64,000 nucleotides of DNA, taken from the NCBI GenBank assembly GCA_021234155.1, contig JAJEKV010000024.1:16019030-16083029 (forward strand). The letters are read 5' to 3'. Numbering within the stretch: the first letter of the stretch is position 1; every line of letters begins with the position of its first letter. The notes under the pieces are model-generated. The model was not told the origin of the DNA and searched no databases. It was given only the letters and a program-made list of their open reading frames with translations. Source of the stretch: Isoetes taiwanensis (lineage: Eukaryota; Streptophyta; Lycopodiopsida; Isoetales; Isoetaceae). Positions 1 through 10,769 of the stretch are shown piece by piece. Made by a program: the position numbers and the translations under genes.

Positions 1-2094
1 AGTTAATTGACATGAAGAATCTTGCTGTCTAGGTTGAAGAGATGGATTGATGATGCGAGGAGAAGAAATAGGCAGTGTTCAGGTGATATTTCAAGATTAT
101 TGGAGTTAAAGAAAAGAAGCAAATATGAATATTTCCATGGATCTAAGTTCCCTTACCAGCTTCATGATCCGCTTAATGAACGCTGTTACATTTTCAAAAT
201 GTCTACAACTGGTCCTGGATCAGGAGTTGATTTGGTCAATAGGATGAGACCTAGTGGTGATCTTAAGAACAGTTGGGTACATTTTGATCATGTCAAACGG
301 ATTCAAGGGTGGACAACCTTAGCTTGTCATGTGTATGATCATAAGTAAGCGGATTGTGAAAATCAAATGATATAAGATCATTATTAAGTTTCTAACATGT
401 TTGATTTAAGTGCAGAATTAAAGCCCTATTGACAATTGCAGTTTGTGACATGAAGACAGAAGATGCCGAGGCACAAAAAAAGTTTTGGAGGAAGCTTAAT
501 AAGGTTATGATATCAAAAGGGTTTTCCAAAGCTGAGTTTTTTGGGTTTATGGCAGACGAAGATCAACCAAATTGGATTGCAGTTCGGGAAGTTTTCTTCA
601 ATGGGGAGATTAGACCTAAGAAAGAGCGTTCTTGTTACTTCCATTTCGAGCAGTGCATGCATGGACATACAGAAAGACACTTGCCAAAGGAATATTGGGA
701 TGCCCATAAAGATTTGTGTAGAAAATGGCATCAATCTACAACTGAAGAGGAAGCAGATAAAATATACCACTCAATCATGGATTGGTGGGTAGGCAAGACT
801 TCGGATAACCATATCAAAGTTTTGAGTTCTTGGATATCATGGTGGCATCATAGGGTTAGCAGATGGGGTAGGTTTATAGACAATAAACAGAACTGGCAGA
901 CAACAATACATATTCCACAAACAAACTTATCAGAGGCAAAGCATGGGAGTTGGTTAGCAGCATCAGGAAACAAGAACAATTTTTCCTTGTATGATGCCTC
1001 CCTCTTTGATCTCACAGAAGCTGTTCTTTCAAAGTACCAAATACAAATCATTTCTGGACTGTAACTACTTAGGGACTGGTCCATTGTGTGTCAGACCTCT
1101 TTAACAGATTGCAAAATCGTCAAAGCAGTGGTGCTAAGGCTAAGGAGGTAACCAATGTTATAAATTTGGAGACTAAAATGGCAGGCTTTGAAGAGCATGA
1201 TAGCGGTGCAGGAGGTACCTTGAAGACTATATACAAAAGGCAATATTCCATAGACACAGTTTAGAAGAGAATTCAGTGCACAGGTCTCTTTGGGCCATTC
1301 GAAGAACAGATGCAGGCAGTAAGGTCCGGTGCCAAAGGCGAAAGTCAGAAAATGGAAAAAAATGTAATAATCCAATCAATGTATGTATACAACCTACAGT
1401 TGCTCCTTGCTTTTATGGGTTAAGGGAATTTCGGGGACAACTGGTATCACAAATGATGTGGTTTTGTCCTAGTACTGTTGAATGCACATGGTTTCCGGAT
1501 AAGTCTTTGGTGTGTCCTCCACAAAGACCACCGTTATGGCCTGTTGATAAATATACTGATTTAACCAATGAAGAGATTGAAAAACTTGGAGCAGCGGGCT
1601 TCTTATTGGGTGGTAGATCTCAATCTAGCTTACCAGTAGCCAACGCAACATCTAGTATGCAAGCACGTAGATCCATAATGGCAGGGTATGCTAGCTCCGT
1701 AAAAAGCAGAACAAAAATGACAAGGAAGGGGAAGGTTGTTAATTACAGGAAGGAAATGAATGGAGAGACGAAGGTGAGATTTGAGCAGTCAAAGAGAATG
1801 AAGGTGGATTCTGTGCAAGAAATGACTTACTTGAAAAATAAGCATGTGGACTATTTAGTGAAACGTGAAGATAATGCATACATTGTATCCATTAAGGAAG
1901 AGCCAGAATGCAGTTGTCCAGACTTCATCCACATGGCAAGGATTAGAGGATTATTCATACCTTGCAAGCACTTGTTGTACGTATACAATCAAGTGTTTGG
2001 AATCGATCCAGTATCAGACCCTGCAGTGATCCAGCCAATTCTAACAGAAGCTGTTCGTTATAGTGAAGTTTATGCATTGCTAATACTTCATTAA
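1..2094 (+). CDS. MULE-type transposase gene with SWIM zinc finger, partial at 5' end, probably disabled
   Basis: Three collinear open stretches (22-344, 416-1064, 1276-2094) read as one transposase. A GT-AG intron fits at 345-415: it restores the frame (…VYDHK-IKALLTIAVCDMK…) and is 71 nt. The first two exons hold the catalytic-region blocks (WVHFDHVKRIQGW, FFGFMADEDQPNWIAV, WQTTIHIPQTNLSEAKHGSW). The last exon ends in a SWIM finger, CSCPDF…CKHLLYVYNQ (CxC…CxH), the usual C-terminal DNA-binding module of MULE/FAR1-type transposases. Between 1070 and 1264 the reading continues as coding-like sequence (DLFNRLQNRQSSGAKAK) but meets TAG at 1262-1264. A further intron around 1365-1399 would move the frame into the last exon. 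The start lies left of the window or is lost. Family assignment is from motif pattern, the exact catalytic residues were not mapped, and activity is unlikely. Confidence 0.7.
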
Positions 2095-2099
2095 GTTGG

Positions 2100-2680
2100 G
2101 TAACAGATTCAGTAAAGTTGTGATGTAAACTGGTTCCATTTAAAACATCAGCTTATGACTTTTGTTTTAGGAAAACTTATGGCCATGTGAATTGCAAGAA
2201 CAAATATAAAGAGTTATAACATTTTTAGTGCAGCAAGGAAAGACGTTAGTAATATACAAGGAAATTGTAAGAAAATTTCTTATATTCAACTTCTTTGTCC
2301 AGAGGGCTTTACATGAGATCAAAAGGGCCTTTCACAATTCATATGAACCCGAAGGCTTCAAAGCTTTTCACGAAAAAAGCCCGGAGGCTTGCAGTCATAG
2401 GGTTTGTCCAGAGGCATGTACAGTTCTTCCACAAAAAAAAAAAACTCGGAGGCATGTACAAGAAAAAAACAAAAAAAAAAGAAGGGCTAATGTGTCTCCT
2501 ATGATTAGATGGTTTTCCTGATGTTCAACTTCTTTGGTCACGACCACGCCCCATTGGTTCCATGAATATCAACAATATTTACTCTTTGGCTCTTTTCCTC
2601 CAGCAGACACCATGCTGTCTCCTAGAAAACTCCGAGCACGCCGATAACAATTTCTTCGCGAAGTCCGTGACTATACCCTG
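2100..2680. other. stretch without recognisable gene
   Basis: The sequence contains short A-runs and loosely repeated CCAGAGG/CCCGGAGGC motifs around 2300-2450. Open frames here are lysine-rich translations of the A-runs and show no domain. It may be the 3' flank of the upstream transposase element. Confidence 0.5.
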
Positions 2681-2685
2681 CAACC

Positions 2686-3780
2686 ATGGTTGCAGTGCAT
2701 CTTTATAAAAGAGTTAAGGATATGGTCTTGCACAGTTGCATCCTTTCTCATGAAATTTTAGACATTGTTCGTCAAACCCATGAAGGCTTATATGTTGGCC
2801 ATTTGAGTTGTGCTAATATGACACGCAAAACTCCTCTTGGCATGATATTTTTGCCCATGTTGTTCAAAGACACTGACGCTCATGCCCGCACCTGTGATGC
2901 ATGCCAACTGGTAGGCCGACCAACGACCTCTTCTGTTAATACCGATCGCCACGTCCCTTCTCTTTAGTAAATGGGGACGGACTTTATTGGTCCTATTGAC
3001 CCTCCCGCTCGGAATACACGTGTTGGGTACATTCTTGTTCTCACGGACTATGCTACTAAGTGGGTTCGGCCCGATAACACAGCAGCCAGCACGACGCGTG
3101 CACTTTTCATGCACACGTTTTGGATTACCTGCGTAACTTGTTAGTGATAAAGGAGTTCATTTTCATTTTGTAAATCATACCATTAAGGAACTCAAGGACT
3201 ATCTCCGCATTCATCATAGGAAAAGCACATCGTATTATCCTTAAGGCAATGGCCTTGCTGAAAGTACCAACAAAACTTTTGTTACCATCCTAAAGAAAAT
3301 TTGTGACGTTTTTGGGCAAGATTGGCATAAAGAATTGCCTATTATTTTATAGGCTTATAACACAACCTACAAAATCGCTATAGAGAAACACCTTTTAAGC
3401 TAGTTTATGGAAGAGGCCTTTGAATATGTGCTACCGACTCTTTATTTCCAACTCGCGACAGTTCACGACCCACCAGCTGCTCTATAGAGACATGCGTATC
3501 AGCTAACGACTTGATGAGATTCATCGAGATGCCTATCTCCTGTAGTTGCTGGTAATAAATTGAAGATCCTGGCATGATCACAAGATCAAGGACAAAAAGT
3601 TTCAATAAGGTGACTTAGTTCTACTCTATGTTCCAGATACAAAAATCGTCTTGGAAAATTAAAGTTTCAATGGTTAGGACCTTATGAAATTGTTAAAATG
3701 GTCCAACCCAGTGTTTGGATGGCACCCCATTACCATCTCTTGTCCATGGTTTTTGACTCAAATCCTTTTATACATATGCA
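2686..3780 (+). pseudogene. Ty3/Gypsy integrase region, degenerate
   Basis: The translation shows the integrase zinc-binding end (HEGLYVGHLS…CDACQLVGRP), then the catalytic core: MGTDFIGPIDPP, YILVLTDYATKW, LVSDKGVHF and GNGLAESTNKTF, which together carry the D-D-E positions. A later block (GDLVLLYVPD…NGLGPYEIVKMVQP) matches the region after the core. The frame is broken by tandem stops at 2965-2970, TAA at 3242-3244 and several later stops and shifts, so the copy is dead. No reverse transcriptase or LTR is visible next to it, so it is an isolated 3' pol fragment. It differs in sequence from the Ty3 copy at 54-57 kb. Confidence 0.8.
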
Positions 3781-3939
3781 AATCAAGAAGCAACAGACAC
3801 ACAAGATAGCTAAGAAAAAGGCTATTTCATTATATATTCAAAAACATGCTTTATAAAAGAAGCCTAGTTTTATATATTCACAAATTCTACTGTAATTCAA
3901 TTGTCCCTTATTCAAGATTAGGCACCGCACAAGATGAAG

Positions 3940-4345
3940 GATGAAGGATGTTGGATAGGCATATTCACCCCTTATTCCTTAATCTAAACCGTACGTAAAG
4001 TTCCTCGTTTGTGGGGTATGCAAGTACAAAATTTGCTATACTGTATAACAAGATTTGCAAAATACTATAAGATTTCAAGCGGAATACTATATGGTGTTGA
4101 TTTCGTACGTGCAAAATACAATTATGAGGGCTCTCGCTGCCCTACGTCACCCCCCGTGTGAATATGCACCCAAACCAAAGGGGGTTTAAGGGGGATTTTA
4201 ATTTAAATGTGTTGGACCCAATGGTTGTGTTAATTAATGTCAATGGTAGTTATGTGTTAGTTGTTAATGTCAATGGTTGTTATGTGTTGGGGGATTTAAT
4301 TTTTATATGTTGGATGCCTCATAATTGTATTTTGCACGTAACTAG
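3940..4345 (+). repeat. foldback repeat family, copy A (core plus one arm)
   Basis: The core starts near GGATAGGCATATTCACCCC, runs through a block with GTACGTAAAGTTCCTC and ends in GGCTCTCGCTGCCCTACGTCAC. It is followed by the arm CCCCCCGTGTGAATATGCA then CCCAAACCAAAGGGGGTTT, and an AT-rich tail with repeated GTCAATGGTWGTTATGTGTT units. The same modules recur at 15.66, 41.86 and 44.23 kb. The left arm is missing or decayed here. Confidence 0.8.
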
Positions 4346-4460
4346 AATTCATTTGAGGCTTTCATCTGTAGCTTTTGAATTTGATCACAATAAAGCAAAT
4401 AGAACATAAGTAAAAGTTACCATAAAGATAGAGCAGATTGATCCCATTATTCTGAAAGTT
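4345..4460 (+). repeat. inverted copy of 16787-16910
   Basis: This segment (…CATTTGAGGCTTTCATCTGTAG… to …GATCCCATTATTCTGAAAG) is the reverse complement of 16787-16910 with few differences. The adjoining GTCAATGG-rich tail at 4220-4320 is likewise the reverse complement of 17040-17130. About 250-330 bp are therefore duplicated in inverse orientation 12 kb apart, which fits two copies of one larger repeat. Confidence 0.75.
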
Positions 4461-4989
4461 ATAAAGTTTGCAATACAAAGGAAACCCCCTGTTATTATGC
4501 TACATATTGTTACTTCCGCTACAACTATTTCTTGGATGCTCCATCTCTAGCTTAAAGGTAATGCATGATTCACCTTATGGTTCGATTAAAGTTCCAAACC
4601 TACAATATAAATGCATTCTTGTGGCCACTTTGACCGATTCAAGGTGACATGGAAAAGGGCGGAATAATCCGCCTGTTGTGTGCATAAGAATCCGTTTGTT
4701 GATTGAAGCTAAAGGCTGGCTGCTATGAACAATTCGGCAGCCAGGAATATCCAAGAGTTGGAAGCAAACATAGGGCCTAAACTCTAAACTCTTTTTGAAT
4801 CTGCAGCAAATCTTAGGAAGGAAACAAAAAGGGGTTTTGCAGCACTACATTGTAGAATCAGGAAACCAATACCTTGTAAAAAAAATTTATGCTAACTGAA
4901 GAAACATTAAAAAACAAATACCTTTGTAAGTGTGAGCAAAAAACCCATCTCGTGGTAGTAAAATCCACTCCGGCAATAAGAATCCAAGA

Positions 4990-5275
4990 GGGCAAGTACA
5001 CATGCATATGCACACATGCACACACATGCACACATGCACATGCACATGCACTTGCACATGCACAATACACATGCACATGCACATGCACAATACACATGCA
5101 CATGCACATGCACGCACATGCACATGCACGCACATGCACATGCATGTGCACATGCACATGCATACACATGCGCAGTGTCCATGCACAAACACTGCGTTGT
5201 GCATGTGCACATGCATGTGCATGTGTGTGCATGTGCATGTGCGTGCATGTGCATGTGTTCATGCACAAACACATG
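4990..5275. repeat. ACATGC-type satellite with self-complementary halves
   Basis: The stretch is made of CACATGCA/ACATGC units. The first half runs as ACATGC and, after about 5190, the array is mostly the reverse complement (GCATGTGTG), so it can fold on itself. Long open frames in all six frames here are a by-product of the hexamer (His/Met/Cys/Thr or Val repeats). Confidence 0.95.
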
Positions 5276-5329
5276 CAGAGAAAGACAACAACCCTCGGAT
5301 TGTTCCAACCAACAAAAATCAACGGCCCA

Positions 5330-5460
5330 TAAAGGGTGCACTCTAGAAATACTATTTAGTACACCTCAACGAATACAACAACGAAATCATAGAAAAACCA
5401 TGTGAAAAAACGTATAAAAATCTAAAAGTAACCCCCTGTTATTGTGCTACATATTCACAT
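5330..5460 (-). repeat. foldback repeat family, copy H (right arm only)
   Basis: Read on the minus strand the segment matches the right arm of the family: ATATGTAGCACAATAACAGGG, a T-rich block, GGTTTTTCTATGATTTCG and TCTAGAGTGCACCC. No core is attached. Confidence 0.75.
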
Positions 5461-5988
5461 CGATATAATCTGATTTACAATTGGGATCTTCTGCGACCCC
5501 CATTAGCCAACCATCTTCCTCGATTCTTCATCTTCCAGATGTCTATATGGTTCATTTGGCAAGTGAGCCATTCCAAGCACTGGTAGGGCATGGTGTTGTG
5601 CATCTCCATGGTGCTGCTACTGAATGCTCTTGTTCTCTAAAACCGCCTGACATGCCTGCTCCATGGGCACAAGGAATACCCTCTTGTTGCCATCTCTGCA
5701 AGAGCACATTCTCATCCTCAAATCAACAATCCTAGATTTTGATGACAATATCTCATACTCAAATTCTGATGCTGCAATAATACGGTATGAGCGTCCACGA
5801 TCACATGCTTTCTTCACATCATGCTCGGCACGAGGAGTTAATGCCAAATGTGCATACTGGCCTGCCTCTATTATGAATGAATCTGCTTTACGCCGGCGGT
5901 CGAGAAACCATGTCATTAGCTTATGTCGGATTAACTCCAACATAGCTAGTATAGGCAACTCCCTAGGTTCACGCAACCAAGAATTAGA

Positions 5989-7403
5989 TTGTTCGAACTT
6001 TTGTGTGGGGCGGGGATGATGAATGGGCGGTTGTTAAAGTGGCTTGGTGGAAGTGTCTCCGCCCCCGGGAGGATGGGGGCTTGGCCATTCTGGATTTGGC
6101 ACTGCATAGTAAGGTGTTGGTCTCCAAGTTTGTTTGGAGCATTCTGCAGGATGGAGCATCTTCTCCTGGTGCGGCACTGTTATTGCAGTCTCTTCGCCAT
6201 TGTGTGGCATTTGTGAAGCCATCTGTGCATGTGGAGTTGCCCTGGGCACTGTTGTATGGTCTCCGACCTTTCCCACATGCATCCCCTTTTCTCACATGGG
6301 TGTTGCGGGCTTGGGATCATGTGTGTGTGCTCTTCCAGCTAGATTATGCCTCTGTTTATCACCACTCTTCTCCTTTCTTGTGGGTTCCTCTACCCCCTGC
6401 GGACTTGCCCTTGGCTGCCACCGTGCATGCTCGGACGCAGGCCCGTTGGAGGCGAGCTGCTGTGCTCACCTTGGAGGATTGGTATTGGGATGGTCAGCTA
6501 GCTTCGTGGGAGTTCTTTCGAGCTCGCTTTTGCCTGAGGGGCAGTGACCGGGCTATCTGGGAACAAGTGGCGAGGAGTATTCCGCTACACATACCTATAG
6601 TCCCTCAGGATGATGTGGTGGTGCAGGTTTGGAAGATTCATCCGGATGTTGTGTCTTCTTGTTTTGTGCGGTCTTGTTACCGGGTGCTGGCTATTCATGA
6701 CACACTGCCCCCTTCAGGCAAGTGGTCTCTGCAGCTTTCGGGTTCTCGATGGCGCTCGGTTTGGACGTGGACATGAAGCTCACTTCCCCCACCGAAGGTT
6801 AGGGTGCTTCGTGGCGGTGGTGCACCGTATATCGAGGTGAATGCCCTTGTGAGTCAGTTTAGGCCGGGTGTGAGCCCTCTCTGCCCTTGTTGTGGCCTTC
6901 ATCGTGAGACTGTGGAGCATTGTCTGGTTTTATGCCCTCACTTGCAGGCTGCCTGGGATTGGGTTAGGGCTCGGTTTCAGGTGAGATTGACTAGCCAGCA
7001 GTTGTTGCTTCATGTGTATCCTGGTGCTTGGCCGCTCTTGCGGAAGCAAGCCTTGCATCTGTGCGTGGCTTGGTTGGTGTGGCTGATTTGGAAGCGGCGG
7101 CGGTTGTGGATCTTCGGGGGGATTCAACGGCTGCGACCTCTCGATTCCTCGACGAGATACAACAAAGCTTTCGGTGTTCCCGAGTTGGTAGAGCGGAAGT
7201 TTGCCATTCGGCAGACTTCTTAGGTGTTGTAGATGGTGATGGTCGGTTTGTACAAAGAAAGAGAGTTGCGCTTTTTTACGTGAGTTTATTATGGAGTGTC
7301 GAGGTATCGCTGTCTCTTTGAGGCAGTTCTCCTTCCTCCTCACTTGCTTTGTAACATTACCATTCTTTTAATATATTGACGACACAGTTCTTCAAAAAAA
7401 AAA
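5989..7403 (+). mobile_element. 5'-truncated LINE (plant L1-like) with poly(A), inserted in the MULE pseudogene
   Basis: The insert is flanked by AAGAATTAGA (5979-5988) and AAGAATTTAGA (7404-7414), target-site duplications of about 10-11 bp. It ends in an A-run (7394-7405), preceded by TTTTAATATATTGACGAC. Removing it rejoins the MULE protein between LNS and WLREP. The coding part starts inside ORF2, so only the C-terminal part of the retrotransposon is present. Confidence 0.9.
6003..7223 (+). pseudogene. LINE ORF2 C-terminal part with zf-RVT domain
   Basis: One frame runs 6003-7223, broken only by TGA at 6774-6776. It begins at the post-RT conserved segment (VWGGDDEWAVVKVAW, RPREDGGLAILDLALHSK) and reaches the zinc-binding end of plant LINE ORF2: PLCPCCGLHRETVEHCLVLC followed by W/R-rich sequence (zf-RVT, CxxC…H…C). 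The GC content is clearly higher than the surroundings, in line with a comparatively recent insertion. The endonuclease and most of the reverse transcriptase are absent because of 5' truncation. Confidence 0.85.
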
Positions 7404-8924
7404 AAGAATTTAGAGATTCTGCAATATTAAAGGTTAAATGACCATACCTCTGCCCCTTGAACTTTGAGTTTGCCCAATGAACAGGATCAGCTGCAGCAAG
7501 AATCCAAATGGTAGCTTGAGCATTAGCGGCCCGCATTTCACTGGTCACCTCATCATATTCCTCTATAGTATTGGCACGTGCTGCATTCCATAGCAAATGA
7601 ACAAGTGTTGTACTCTTGAAGACCCTCCTAAAATTGTCAGCTAGATGATGCATGCAATAAGCATGGGGAACTTGTCGCCCAAAAATAAGCTCAACGCCCT
7701 TCATCAAACCTTTCTGCCTATCTAAAATGAAGGTAACTTGTTGCATATGATGCATACAGTTCTTTAAGTTTTGAAGGAATCATATCCAATTATCATCGTT
7801 TTCAGCATTGACTACAGCAAAAGCAATTGGAAATAATCCATCATTTTCATCTATTGCTGTGGCTGTCAGAAGTATACCAAGATACCATCCCTTCAAATGT
7901 GTGTCATCCAAACCTACTACTGGTCTGCAAGAAGCGAAGCCCTTCAAACTAGCATTATAAGCAACAAAAATTCGAAGAAAACGATCCTCACAAGACTTCT
8001 GAACAAATGCTATGCTTCCTGGATTTTCCTTCAAGATTTCTTCACACTATTCTTCCAATTTCTTATAGGCCTCTTCGTGGTCACCATGAATCTGAGAATG
8101 CGCAGTTTCTTTTGCCTTCCATGCAAGACCATAAGAAATTGTTATACCTTTTTCTCTTCTAATATCACCAATGAGATCTTTGGGCCGCAAACCAGGTTGT
8201 TCTCGAAATCTTTCAATAGTGTGATTAGCTAGCCACTCTATGCTAACTTCTTTGTTGCCTAAATGAGCTGCTCCAGCACAAGTATGCATAGCTTGAAATT
8301 TTTTAATTGCGCAGTGGGGGCCATCGTCTATGACAGATGCATGGAGACGCCAATTGCAATTCCCAGCACCGCAAGTCACGGTGTATCTACAATTGCAAGC
8401 AATGATAAATTAGCAAGTTCAGTTGTAGCAAAACATTACTCAGCATTGGCATTAAGCACAATAAATCACACAATAAATCACATAAATGGAGCGAGCGCTC
8501 ATGTGATGAAATTACCTTGTCCTGTCAGCCATTAGCACTTTCAATTCCACATGGTTCAGTATTGCATGGTCTTTTACGGCTAGTCTCAATTCCTTCAGTG
8601 AAGCAAAGGTTGAACCTTGTTGGAGTTCCATAGCTAAACTAATAGATGTAGGAAATCTCTATAAGAATTAAGGAGCGTTCTGCAAGTATAAGAGAGTTCA
8701 TTGACAAAACAGAATTTCTTCCAATAAAATCCAAAAATCAGGCATTGTCCAATGAATCGTGGTCTCAAAAGAAAACAGAACTAACCTCAAATCCGCTGTA
8801 GAAATTGCAAACTAGAACTATTTTGAAATGAATCGCTGCCCAAAGAATCGTTGAATCGCTGTCCAAGAATTTCCAATGATGACAACCTGAGATTCCCGAG
8901 AACAACCTGGTTTTTTCCTTCCAA

Positions 8925-9045
8925 CCCTTCGAAGAATCGCTGAATCGCTGCCCAAGAATCGCTGAATCGCTGCCCAAATATCGCTGCCCAAGAATCCCAA
9001 GAATCGCTGCCCAAGAATCCCAAGAATCGCTGCCCAAGTATGCAG
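8925..9045. repeat. minisatellite of GAATCGCTGCCCAA units
   Basis: At least six units built from AATCGCTGCCCAAG, with and without an inserted ATCCCAAG, lie in tandem just upstream of the MULE gene start. They may belong to the terminal region of that element. Confidence 0.9.
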
Positions 9046-9059
9046 CAAAAGCGACCTGT

Positions 9060-9630
9060 TTTTCAGAGCATGGATTAGGATGATGCTTTTAGAAGATTCG
9101 TTGAAGCAAAAGGCATGGATTCGTTGAAGCAACCCTAAAGCCCTGCAACAATTTTGGAGCAATTCCGATGCCTTCAAGGCAATTCCGATGCCTTACAATT
9201 GATTTCGGTGCTTTCAATGCTTTTTAATCCCGCATGTAAAATAGGCGATGATCCAAAACGGGCGCCAAAAAATCCGTTGAAGAAGGGCATTATGTTGAAT
9301 ACTAAAAACGGAAGGGCATTGTGTAAAAGTTCAAATTCTAGAGCAACATGTATTTGGTGAAATGATAAAAACTCAAGGCATCTGGTGAAATTCAGCAAAA
9401 CATAAGGGCATTTTGTAGTTTTTCCCTTTTCTGTTTCCGTTGCAAAATTTTCTAGCACTACGTCCATGGTGATCCCAAATGCCATAAGTTTTTCTCTTGC
9501 TCTTCCTTTTGCGTTTTGCTCCCTTTTTCTACACTGCCTATTCATATGTTCCTGGTGGTAATGGCATCCCTTAGAAGCCCTAATCCATTTCTTCTGCCGG
9601 CTGCAGCTATGGTGTCTTTGTCTACACACT
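9060..9630. other. stretch without recognisable gene (possible MULE 5' flank)
   Basis: The sequence contains short direct repeats such as GCAATTCCGATGCCTT (about 9160 and 9180) and several GGGCATT motifs. A minus-strand open frame at 9174-9629 has no recognisable domain. Confidence 0.4.
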
Positions 9631-10768
9631 CTGGGAACAGTGTATTACCAAGCGGGTGGCTGCTGGATGGAGAGCACTCTATGCAATGCAAAACAATTGT
9701 TTTTGCGCAGAAATTCATGATTGGCCACGGAAAGCCCACTTGTTTCGGGCTTTGGTAGAGCCTGTTTTACTGTATGGTTCTGAAGTGTGGGGGGCTGCCA
9801 TTAGTGCTAGTGCTTGGGAGAGCTTGGAGCGGGTGCAAAAGTCCTTTCTCACTTACAGCCTTGGAGTTAAAAGAACGGTGCCCTATGCTATTCTTTTACA
9901 AGAGACAGGTTTTTGGCCTCTTCAACATTCTGCCATGAAGCGCCATCTCCACTATATCCCGCAAGGTGCACCACATGGACGATGTTAGGTATCCCGTTCT
10001 TGCACTTGCCATGGCTGAATCTCCTCGGCGTTTGAAACGATGTTGGAAAGAGCATTGCACTACATGGTTTGCACGTTGGGCTGTAACAACGAGAGCACCG
10101 CCTGATGCTTGCCGCGATCCCGAGCTTTTGCAACAATATCTTAATGGTCGCTTTTCTCAAAAGATATGGGACGCAGCTTACTTTGGCCCAAGTGAAAACG
10201 GGTCATTATCATGCACACATAAATCCCACTTTGGCACCAGGGCCCCAAGCTTATTTGCTTGCTTCATTGTCCGGAACAAGCTTGTAGCTATTGCATCAAT
10301 TCGCACGGGGTCCCACAGTGCTACGGATTGAGACAGTAGATGGGAGCGCCGCGAATTGCCGCGAAGCGAGACTATGTGCCTGTTGCCGATTCTGAGTTAT
10401 TGAAGATGAAAGCCATACTCTTCTGAGTTGCCCTGCTTTTGAGATAGTCCGGAATCATTTTTCGACCTTAGCATTCCATTCCACGCTTCCACAACTTCTC
10501 AGCGCACCATCTGTGCATGACTTGGCATTATATATACTTGAGGTTCTAGATAAACGTCTGCAATTACTGAGCCCTCAGTAGTCATTATCTAAGCTTGTCT
10601 AGTATCATCATTACTGCAAAGGTTTTTCCCTTGAAAACCTTTCGAGGCAGGGGTTTTTTAATCCTAGTAGTAATGATTGTACTAGCCCATTGTATGGGTT
10701 CCATGACCTATTGGTCTTCGTGGACGTTAAAAAAACTATTCTATTCTATTCTATTCTATTCTATTCTT
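9630..10768 (+). mobile_element. 5'-truncated LINE with (CTATT)n tail
   Basis: The coding part starts at about 9640 (KRVAAGWRALYAMQNNC) and contains LFRALVEPVLLYGSEVWG, SLERVQKSFLT and a C-terminal zinc-finger relic (RLCACC…HTLLSCPAF). The frame shifts near 9960 (to HMDDVRYPVLALAMAESPRR) and is broken after 10330. The 3' UTR ends in (CTATT)n at 10737-10767 instead of poly(A). This sets it apart from the L1-like insertion at 6-7.4 kb. The same 3' UTR recurs at 58960-59090, and the same protein family occurs at 23.28-24.23 kb on the minus strand. Confidence 0.82.
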
Positions 10769-10769
10769 C

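Larger units (their letters stand above)
5617..8631 (-). pseudogene. MULE (MuDR-type) transposase pseudogene, interrupted by a LINE
   Basis: Read right to left. Exon 1 (8516-8631) starts with ATG at 8629-8631 and encodes MELQQGSTFASLKELRLAV…, a typical MuDR N-terminus. A 129-nt GT-AG intron (8387-8515) joins it in frame to YTVTCGAGNCNWRLHASV. The next blocks are VVGLDDTHLKGWYLG (first catalytic Asp), FPIAFAVVNAENDDNW, FILDRQKGL (second Asp) and YCMHHLADNFRR. The block NIAESLNS stops at 7404, and its continuation WLREPRELPILAMLE resumes at about 5980, after the LINE. The C-terminal SWIM begins (RMCSCR) but is frame-shifted. Stops and shifts also occur near 8040 (TAG in EE*CEEILKENPG) and 7775. 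Transposase identity is firm and activity is excluded. Confidence 0.88.

Noticed and set aside
513-1084. Minus-strand and alternate-frame ORFs within the first transposase
   Set aside because: Shadows of the plus-strand transposase exon, which has the recognisable motifs.
2228-2521. 97-codon ORF with Lys-rich end
   Set aside because: A-run translation without domain or codon texture.
4858-5405. Long open frames on both strands (108-154 codons) with Cys/His/Met/Val repeats
   Set aside because: They are translations of the ACATGC satellite, open in all frames because the hexamer has no stop.
8765-9177. Overlapping minus-strand ORFs rich in GSDS/AAI words
   Set aside because: Produced by the GAATCGCTGCCCAA minisatellite, with no domain and no start context.
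10738-10768. (CTATT)n as an independent microsatellite
   Set aside because: Its position exactly at the end of the LINE 3' UTR, and the related tail at about 59070, favour a LINE tail.
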